NCBI GenBank assembly: GCA_947468985.1
Contig: CANINJ010000050.1
Location: 1 to 10,135, forward strand
Direction: 5' to 3'
Source: Bacteroidota bacterium
GTDB lineage: Bacteria; Bacteroidota; Bacteroidia; Flavobacteriales; Flavobacteriaceae
Length of the DNA stretch: 10,135 nt
Made by a program: the position numbers and the translations under genes. This document shows, piece by piece, positions 5,153 through 10,135 of the stretch. A model generated the notes under the pieces. It searched no databases and was not told the DNA's origin. It saw nothing but the letters and a program-made list of their open reading frames with translations. Position 1 is the stretch's first letter, and each line of letters begins with the position of its first letter.

Positions 5153-7030
5153 ATGATAAATTATAAAAAAAGCAACTTATTACTCCTGAAAAGATTTCTT
5201 TTAGTAGTCCTAATCTACCAACTTTGTAGAGTGCTTTTCTTTTTTATGAACTTAAATTCGTTTGGGTCATTTTCGTTTGAAACATTCATTGGCGGATTGC
5301 TTTTTGATGTTTCAGCAGTTGCTTATTTAAATATAATTTTCATAATTGCACACCTAATTCCAGGTAATTTCAAATATAAAAACACGTATCAAAACAGATT
5401 GAAAATTGCTTTTTTCTCTGTCAATTTATTATTTATTGCAACTAATTTTATTGATATTATCTATTACAGATTCACTGGAAGACGCAGTACTTTCAGTATG
5501 ATTACCGCTAAAGGAATGGAGCACGAAGCAATGGGTTTAATCCCTTCCTTTTTAAAAGAATTTTGGTATATTGGTGTACTGTTTTTGATTTTTAGTGTTT
5601 TATTTTGGATGTTTATTCCAACTTTTAATTCAAGTATTGAGAATAAAAAAATTACCCGAAATCAATATATTAAGAAATATTCCTTATTTATAATTGCATT
5701 GGGAATTGTACTTGTTTTAGGTCGTGGAGGCTTTCAAACTAAGCCTATAAAAATCGTCGATGCCATTAAATACGGTGAACTTGGAAATTCCGCATTGGTT
5801 TTGAATACGCCCTTTTGCATTTTAAAAACCATATCTAAAAAAGAAGATATTGAAAAAGTCCATTATTTTGATGAATCTAAATTAGCTTCTATTTATAATC
5901 CAATTGTAACTTTAAAATCTAACATTCCAGCGAATAAAAAAAATGTGGTAATTCTAATTTTAGAAAGCTTTGGAGATGAAAATGTAGGTCGAGGTTGCAC
6001 CCCATTTTTAGATTCATTAATTACAAAATCATATTATTTTAAAAATGGTTTTGCCAATGGAAAAGTCTCGATTGATGCGGTTCCTTCTATCCTTTCAAGC
6101 ATTCCAAGTTTGATGAATAACTCTTTTATTTCATCGAGTTATTCTTTAGATAAAGTGAATGGTTTACCAAAAATATTAAAAAAAGAAGGCTATACAACTT
6201 CCTTTTTTCACGGTGCTTTCAATGGAAGTCAGAATTTTGATCAATATTCAAAAGTTGCGGGTTTTGAATCTTATTATGGCAAAGACGAATACCAAGGTCC
6301 TGAAGCATTTGATGGTAAATGGGGGATTTTTGACGAAGAATTTTTACAGTTTTTTTGCAAGAAAATAACCACTTTCAAACAACCTTTTTTCACTTCATTA
6401 TTTACTATTTCATCTCATAATCCGTATATTATTCCTGAAAAATACAAAGGGAAATTTCCAAAAGGAAAAACTACTATTCAAGAAAGCATTGGTTATACAG
6501 ATTATGCTTTACGCCAATTTTTTAAAGCCGCAAAAAAACAAGGTTGGTATAAAAATACTCTTTTTGTGATTTCTTCAGATCATACTTCTGCCGAAGGAGA
6601 TCAAGCTTTTGATAAAACAAACATCGGTAAATTTAGTATTCCAATTTTATTTTTAGATCCTTCAAATCCAGAATTAGTGGGTAAAAATGAAAAGAATTTT
6701 CAGCAAATAGATATTATGCCGAGCATTTTGGATTATTTGAATATTAAAACAGAAATGGTAAGTTTTGGAAAAAGCTTTAAATCTAAAGATAATTTTGTGG
6801 TGTATTTCCTTCAAGGAACGTACCATTATATTCAAGACGACTATTATTTAGCATTTGCAAATAATCAATGTATTGGTTTATATAATTGGAAAAAAGACGC
6901 ATTATTGAAAGCTAATTTGATTTCAAAAGACAAAGTAAGAGTTGCAAAAATGGAGCAATTTCTTAAAGCCTATATTCAAAGTTTTAATGATCGAGTGATG
7001 AATGATCAGTTGACTATAAAACCAATATAA
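5153..7030 (+). CDS. LtaS-like membrane phosphatidyl head-group transferase (alkaline phosphatase superfamily, sulfatase domain)
   Basis: The 625-residue protein has five hydrophobic segments (about 12-34, 42-71, 84-105, 136-157, 176-190). A linker and a periplasmic sulfatase-type catalytic domain (about 262-540) follow. This is the LtaS/EptA-OpgB-like layout. Metal and active-site positions can be matched: E271 in LILESFGDE, nucleophile S306 in NGKVSIDAVPS (a Ser where LtaS has Thr), W390 in KWGIFDEE, H422 in SSHNPY, and D476-H477 in SSDHTS. Such enzymes move phosphoglycerol or phosphoethanolamine from phospholipid to a glycan or lipid. Gram-negative Bacteroidota lack classical lipoteichoic acid, so the acceptor here is unknown; LPS, a glycolipid or a periplasmic glycan is possible (inference). 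It lies 24 bp after dapD and 8 bp before the GT9 gene, so it is probably in one transcript with them. The segment after about 545 is a species-variable C-terminal extension. Confidence 0.9.
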   Translation: MINYKKSNLLLLKRFLLVVLIYQLCRVLFFFMNLNSFGSFSFETFIGGLLFDVSAVAYLNIIFIIAHLIPGNFKYKNTYQNRLKIAFFSVNLLFIATNFIDIIYYRFTGRRSTFSMITAKGMEHEAMGLIPSFLKEFWYIGVLFLIFSVLFWMFIPTFNSSIENKKITRNQYIKKYSLFIIALGIVLVLGRGGFQTKPIKIVDAIKYGELGNSALVLNTPFCILKTISKKEDIEKVHYFDESKLASIYNPIVTLKSNIPANKKNVVILILESFGDENVGRGCTPFLDSLITKSYYFKNGFANGKVSIDAVPSILSSIPSLMNNSFISSSYSLDKVNGLPKILKKEGYTTSFFHGAFNGSQNFDQYSKVAGFESYYGKDEYQGPEAFDGKWGIFDEEFLQFFCKKITTFKQPFFTSLFTISSHNPYIIPEKYKGKFPKGKTTIQESIGYTDYALRQFFKAAKKQGWYKNTLFVISSDHTSAEGDQAFDKTNIGKFSIPILFLDPSNPELVGKNEKNFQQIDIMPSILDYLNIKTEMVSFGKSFKSKDNFVVYFLQGTYHYIQDDYYLAFANNQCIGLYNWKKDALLKANLISKDKVRVAKMEQFLKAYIQSFNDRVMNDQLTIKPI

Positions 7031-7038
7031 ACTGTTTT

Positions 7039-8103
7039 ATGAAAATTCTAGTAATTCAACAAAAAATGATTGGCGATGTACTTATAAGTAGTATCATTTG
7101 CAACAACTTACGAAAAGCTTATCCCAAAGCCACAATAGACTACTTAGTTTATGAATCCACGATTCCAGTTTTAGTAGGAAATCCTTCAATTGATAAAATT
7201 ATTTTATTTAAAGAAGAACATAAAAAAAGTAAAATAGCATTTTTTAAATTAGCCTTAGAACTTAGAAAAGAAAAATATGACTTACTAATTGATGCCTATT
7301 CCAAAATGGAAAGTTGGATTTTGATTCCGATTGTAAAGGCTAAAACGAGTATTTCATATAAAAAACCAGGTCGAAATTTTTTATACACATACAATGTGCC
7401 ATTTGCAGAATTTCCAAAAACGAATTTAGGATTAGCAATCGAAAGACGTCTTTCTCTATTAGAACCATTATCGTTATCTATTGAAATTGATCCTTTACCA
7501 AAACTGTACTTATCGAATGATGAAATTCAGAAAGCATCGATTTTATTTGAAAAACATGCTGTTAAAAAAGATAGAAAAACGGTTATGATTAGTTTAATAG
7601 GAAGTGAAAAACTAAAAACATATCCGTTAAATTATATGTCAAAAATAATTGATCAAATTGCAGATAATTACGATGTTAACCTTCTTTTTAATTATTTTCC
7701 AAAACAAGTTGAAGATGCAAGGCAAATTTATAATAATTGCAAAACTTCAACTCAGGAAAAAATTTATTTTGATTTATTAGGTGATGATTTAAGGAGTTTC
7801 ATTGGGATAATGAATCATTGTGATTTAATTGTCGGAAATGATGGCGGTGCAATTAATATTGCAAAAGCGTTAGGAAAACCTTCATTTATTATTTTTTCGC
7901 CTTGGATAGAAAAGAAAATTTGGGCTACTTTTGAAGATGGTATAAATCATATTTCTGTGCATTTAAACGATTTTAAACCCGAATTAATTGAAAACAAAAG
8001 CTACAAAAACTTAAAGAAAAACGCATTGGAATTTTACGAAAGACTTACACCAGAAATTATTGTTCAAAAACTTTCCCAATTTTTAATTCAGCATTTAGGT
8101 TAA
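7039..8103 (+). CDS. Glycosyltransferase family 9 (heptosyltransferase-like)
   Basis: The 354-residue cytosolic GT-B enzyme has the usual GT9 length. The N-terminal Rossmann domain starts MKILVIQQKMIGDVLISS, with the family motif GDVL (12-15) and D13 at the usual catalytic-base position. The C-terminal nucleotide-sugar domain has the loop SLIGSEKLKTYP (185-196) and the hallmark VGNDGGAINIAKALGKP (265-281), with D268-G-G. GT9 enzymes add heptose (or another sugar) from an ADP-activated donor to the LPS inner core on the inner face of the cytoplasmic membrane; the exact sugar here cannot be told. It follows the LtaS-like gene by only 8 bp, so the two are almost certainly co-transcribed and may modify the same envelope molecule. 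A weak AT-rich hairpin follows the stop. No TM segments are seen. Confidence 0.92.
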   Translation: MKILVIQQKMIGDVLISSIICNNLRKAYPKATIDYLVYESTIPVLVGNPSIDKIILFKEEHKKSKIAFFKLALELRKEKYDLLIDAYSKMESWILIPIVKAKTSISYKKPGRNFLYTYNVPFAEFPKTNLGLAIERRLSLLEPLSLSIEIDPLPKLYLSNDEIQKASILFEKHAVKKDRKTVMISLIGSEKLKTYPLNYMSKIIDQIADNYDVNLLFNYFPKQVEDARQIYNNCKTSTQEKIYFDLLGDDLRSFIGIMNHCDLIVGNDGGAINIAKALGKPSFIIFSPWIEKKIWATFEDGINHISVHLNDFKPELIENKSYKNLKKNALEFYERLTPEIIVQKLSQFLIQHLG

Positions 8104-8106
8104 TTC

Positions 8107-8154
8107 CTATTTTATATTATCTGAATTTTCTTATTTTATTACAAAATAGAGTTT
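8107..8154 (+). terminator. Weak candidate terminator after the dapD-GT9 series
   Basis: CTATTTT (8107-8113) and AAAATAG (8143-8149) are perfect 7 bp inverted copies, with a smaller ATTTT/AAAAT pair nested inside, followed by GTTTTA. The arms are AT-rich and the loop is 29 bases, so this is only a tentative end signal. The remaining gap to 8356 (253 bp in all) holds no ORF, only a 12 bp palindrome and a -7 box. Confidence 0.3.
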
Positions 8155-8269
8155 TATGAATAATCAATTGATTTTGAATACTTAACTATTTTCAAACGGA
8201 TGAAGTGCTAAAATCATCTTAGGATTGAAAACTATATTTATGAAATAGATAATAAACGAAAAACGTTTT

Positions 8270-8277
8270 TATATTTG
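8270..8277 (+). promoter_or_regulatory. Candidate -7 element for the 8357 gene
   Basis: TATATTTG matches TAnnTTTG and is followed by TACC. It predicts a leader of about 73 nt before the ATG at 8357, longer than for the other genes here. No clear -33 element is present. It supports separate transcription from the GT9 gene. Confidence 0.5.
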
Positions 8278-8356
8278 TACCTTAATTAATAAATAAAACT
8301 GATTTTTCAAAGAAATTAAACCTACTTTAATTACCACCTACTAAATTTTACCCCAA

Positions 8357-9196
8357 ATGAACAAATTAATACTACTTACAATAACCCTTTTAGGGTTTTC
8401 CAACTGTTTATCTCAAAAATCTAAACCAATATCAGAAAAATATATCGCTCATAACAAAGGGAAAGTTTATATTTTTTGGGGTGGAAATCGAGATAGTTAC
8501 ACGAAATCGGACATACATTTTAAAGGAGCTACTTACGATTTTACATTATATGATGTCGCTGCAGTTGACAAACCAAAAGGCTGGCATGTTGATTACTTAA
8601 ACCCAGCAAGAATGACTATTCCGCAAACTAATTTTAGAGTTGGCTATTTCATCAATGACCATTATAATATTTCTATCGGTTTAGACCACATGAAATATGT
8701 CATGGTACAAAATCAATCGGCTCAAATTACAGGAAATTATCCTGCTATTTATAATGGAACCGTAATAACTAATGGGGTTGTAGATTTGTCTGATACAAGT
8801 TTTTTAACTTTTGAACATACCGATGGGTTAAATTACATCAATTCGGAAATTTCAAGGGTTGATGATATTTCTAAAATTTTTAAAATAAAAGATACCGATA
8901 AATTTCAAATCAGTTTAACAGAAGGCGCTGGAGGTGGGATTTTATACCCAAAAACAAATGTAAAGTTGATGGATCAGGCACGTCACGACGATTTTAATGT
9001 TGCTGGATATGGCGTTTCTGCAAAAGCGGGGCTTAATTTAACTTTCTTCAAATACTTTTTCATTCAAGCCGAATTAAAAGGAGGTTATATTAATATGCCA
9101 AATATCAAACCAACATTTGATAATGCCGACAGTGCTTCACAACATTTTATGTTTTTTGAACGTATAATTGCTTTTGGGGGAATTTTTAAAATCTAA
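8357..9196 (+). CDS. Secreted protein of unknown function, probable outer-membrane beta-barrel
   Basis: The 279-residue protein starts with a Sec signal peptide: K3 positive region, hydrophobic core LILLTITLLGF (4-14), and likely cleavage near CLSQ (17-20). C17 is preceded by FSN, a poor lipobox, so a lipoprotein is less likely. The mature part shows alternating polar and hydrophobic strands rich in Y, F, W and G, for example KVYIFWGGNRDSYTKSD (36-52), NFRVGYFINDHYNISIGLDHMKYV (91-114) and LTFFKYFFIQAELKGGYI (229-246). It ends in an aromatic/hydrophobic strand, AFGGIFKI, as outer-membrane barrels do. I recognise the WGGNRDSYTKSDIHFKG and DFTLYDV pattern as a conserved flavobacterial hypothetical family, but no function is known to me. 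It has its own -7 box and converges on a GT2 gene, so it is not clearly part of the glycan operon. Confidence 0.75.
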   Translation: MNKLILLTITLLGFSNCLSQKSKPISEKYIAHNKGKVYIFWGGNRDSYTKSDIHFKGATYDFTLYDVAAVDKPKGWHVDYLNPARMTIPQTNFRVGYFINDHYNISIGLDHMKYVMVQNQSAQITGNYPAIYNGTVITNGVVDLSDTSFLTFEHTDGLNYINSEISRVDDISKIFKIKDTDKFQISLTEGAGGGILYPKTNVKLMDQARHDDFNVAGYGVSAKAGLNLTFFKYFFIQAELKGGYINMPNIKPTFDNADSASQHFMFFERIIAFGGIFKI

Positions 9197-9240
9197 AATA
9201 TTCGTATAATATTAAAAGCTAAGTAGCATGTGAAATAAAG

Positions 9241-9292
9241 TGTCGTATTTTAAATAGTTTTTTTCTATCTCGAGACTTTTGACTTTACGACA
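9241..9292. terminator. Candidate bidirectional terminator between convergent genes
   Basis: TGTCGTA (9241-9247) and TACGACA (9286-9292) are perfect 7 bp inverted copies. They enclose a smaller ATAG-T7-CTAT hairpin (9254-9268) with a seven-base T run in its loop. They lie between the converging 8357 gene and the GT2 gene. The long outer loop makes this tentative. Confidence 0.35.
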
Positions 9293-9316
9293 TTATAACT
9301 TTCGACTTACTGACTT
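9274..9316. repeat. Degenerate GACTT-type short repeats
   Basis: GACTT occurs four times in 43 bases (9274, 9281, 9304, 9312), with GACAT at 9289 and spacers such as TTAC or TTTC. The array runs into the final codons of the GT2 gene (stop at 9307-9309). It looks like a decayed simple-sequence tandem array of period about 7-8. I recall similar GACTTTCGACTTT-type tracts from flavobacterial intergenic regions, but cannot check this here. Confidence 0.45.
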
Positions 9317-10119
9317 CTTATTCCGTTTTCAATTTTAGTAACCTTATTTTTTCTGTTATATTCTCGTATTCCTCTATTTTTCTTCCAAATTTCAGGTGTA
9401 GAATATCCTCTGACGTGATCCAAATGAACACAAATTGCGCTATATCTTATTTGTTTGGAAAGCAAGCCGTTGTTAAACATTCTTTCGCCTAATTCCCTGT
9501 CTAAACCACCGTATTGCATGTCCTGATTGAAGCCATTTACTGCAATGATATCGCTTTTCCAACCCGATGAATTATGACCGTTCCAAGATTTTTTTGTAGG
9601 GGTAATCCAATTCATAAACTGGGATAATATGATACTTTGTGTTAATTTACTACTTTTGAAATTGGCTTTAAACCCATTTTTTTTTAGCCAAGACAAACGA
9701 AAACAGTTTGAATTAATAATGTCAATTTCAGAAATTAATTTCGAAATAGAAAGTGGCAATTTGAAATATCCGCCAGAAAGAAAATATCCATTTTCTCTAT
9801 ATTTCAAATGCATCTCAATAAAATCTTTTCGAGGAATACAATCACCATCTGTAAAAAGTAAGTACTCTGAATTCGATTTTAGAATGGCTTTATTAAGGAT
9901 TTTCGACTTTTGAAAACCATTGTCTTCTTGCCAAACATGAACTATTGGATATTTAAATTTAGATAAAAATAAGGCAAGTAATTCCCGAGTTTCTGAAGTT
10001 GAACCATCATCAGCAATAACAATTTCAAAATCACTCTCGGTTTGGACACTATAGCCAATGAGAACTTTTCTCAACCATTCGGCTGCATTGTATGTCGTTA
10101 TGATTACCGAAACTTTCAT
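9307..10119 (-). CDS. Glycosyltransferase family 2 (GT-A, with C-terminal galactosyltransferase-like region)
   Basis: The 270-residue cytosolic enzyme opens VSVIITTYNAAEWL and contains the GT-A nucleotide-sugar motifs: ADDGS at 36-40 and the metal-binding D91-G-D93 in LFTDGDCIPRKDF. The second half has the acceptor/catalytic region NGHNSSGWKSDIIAVNGFNQ (180-199), then GGLDRELGERMFNNG (204-218) with acidic D207/E209, and the conserved VHLDHVRGY (231-239). This layout is common among flavobacterial LPS or capsule transferases. Donor and acceptor cannot be told from sequence. The ATG at 10119-10117 gives the canonical start. The 16 bases upstream to the window edge show no -7 box, so an upstream gene or promoter lies outside. 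It converges on the 8357 gene. The nearby GT9 and LtaS-like genes suggest envelope glycan work. Confidence 0.93.
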   Translation of the reverse strand: MKVSVIITTYNAAEWLRKVLIGYSVQTESDFEIVIADDGSTSETRELLALFLSKFKYPIVHVWQEDNGFQKSKILNKAILKSNSEYLLFTDGDCIPRKDFIEMHLKYRENGYFLSGGYFKLPLSISKLISEIDIINSNCFRLSWLKKNGFKANFKSSKLTQSIILSQFMNWITPTKKSWNGHNSSGWKSDIIAVNGFNQDMQYGGLDRELGERMFNNGLLSKQIRYSAICVHLDHVRGYSTPEIWKKNRGIREYNRKNKVTKIENGIRSQ

Positions 10120-10135
10120 TTGTACTTTTGAAAAG

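Noticed and set aside
8162..8173. 12 bp palindrome AATCAATTGATT upstream of the 8357 gene, considered as an operator
   Set aside because: It is nearly pure A/T and has no spacer typical of known dimer sites. It is nearly 100 bp upstream of the -7 box, so it is likely to be chance in AT-rich DNA.
8104..8356. Intergenic region examined for a small gene, RNA or att site
   Set aside because: No open frame of useful length, no tRNA-like fold and no direct repeats were seen; only a weak hairpin and a -7 box.
9629..9913. Plus-strand frame of 94 codons opposite the GT2 gene
   Set aside because: It is antisense to the conserved DGD and flanking region of the glycosyltransferase and has no promoter box or recognisable motif.
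1..10135. Mobile element, CRISPR, phage defence or toxin-antitoxin system
   Set aside because: No transposase, integrase, regularly spaced repeats or defence-type genes. MazG here has the full two-domain housekeeping form and is not paired with a toxin.

Overview
The window is AT-rich DNA from a Bacteroidota bacterium, most likely a flavobacterium (Flavobacterium or a close relative). The protein families point there (a CcoI-type P-type ATPase beside a Crp/Fnr regulator, a DUF5606 gene beside def, flavobacterial-style glycosyltransferases). So do the promoters: several fit the Bacteroidota -7 element TAnnTTTG, start codons lack clear Shine-Dalgarno sequences and have A/T-rich leaders, and intergenic DNA is very AT-rich. 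It looks like ordinary chromosomal core, with no transposase, phage gene, tRNA, rRNA or CRISPR array.

Layout, left to right. (1) 1-1557 is a divergent pair: the N-terminal 254 residues of a CcoI/FixI-like copper P-type ATPase on the minus strand, running off the left edge, and a Crp/Fnr-family regulator on the plus strand. They share a 108 bp intergenic region with a perfect 16 bp palindrome that is probably a Crp/Fnr operator. (2) 1558-4168 is a minus-strand series, ruvX -> def -> DUF5606 gene -> mazG. A terminator-like hairpin separates DUF5606 from mazG. A second, 30 bp copy of the mazG 3' end lies just beyond the mazG stop. (3) 4313-8103 is a plus-strand series: dapD, a five-TM LtaS-like phosphatase-superfamily transferase, and a GT9 heptosyltransferase-like enzyme. 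The gaps are 24 and 8 bp. (4) 8357-10119 is a convergent pair: a secreted or outer-membrane protein of unknown function (+) and a GT2 glycosyltransferase (-), with degenerate GACTT repeats between their stops.

Functional themes. The left end probably belongs to micro-oxic respiration (cbb3 oxidase copper loading under a redox or Fnr-like regulator). The middle is housekeeping: Holliday-junction/rRNA-type RuvX nuclease, N-terminal deformylation, and NTP pool cleaning. The right half is envelope biogenesis: succinylated lysine/DAP precursor synthesis, then an LtaS-like head-group transferase and glycosyltransferases that may build or decorate LPS core.

I found no complete novel system. The observations most worth a second look are the duplicated mazG tail with two synonymous differences, the incomplete FNR-type cysteine set in the regulator, the placement of the perfect palindrome, and the uncharacterised secreted protein.
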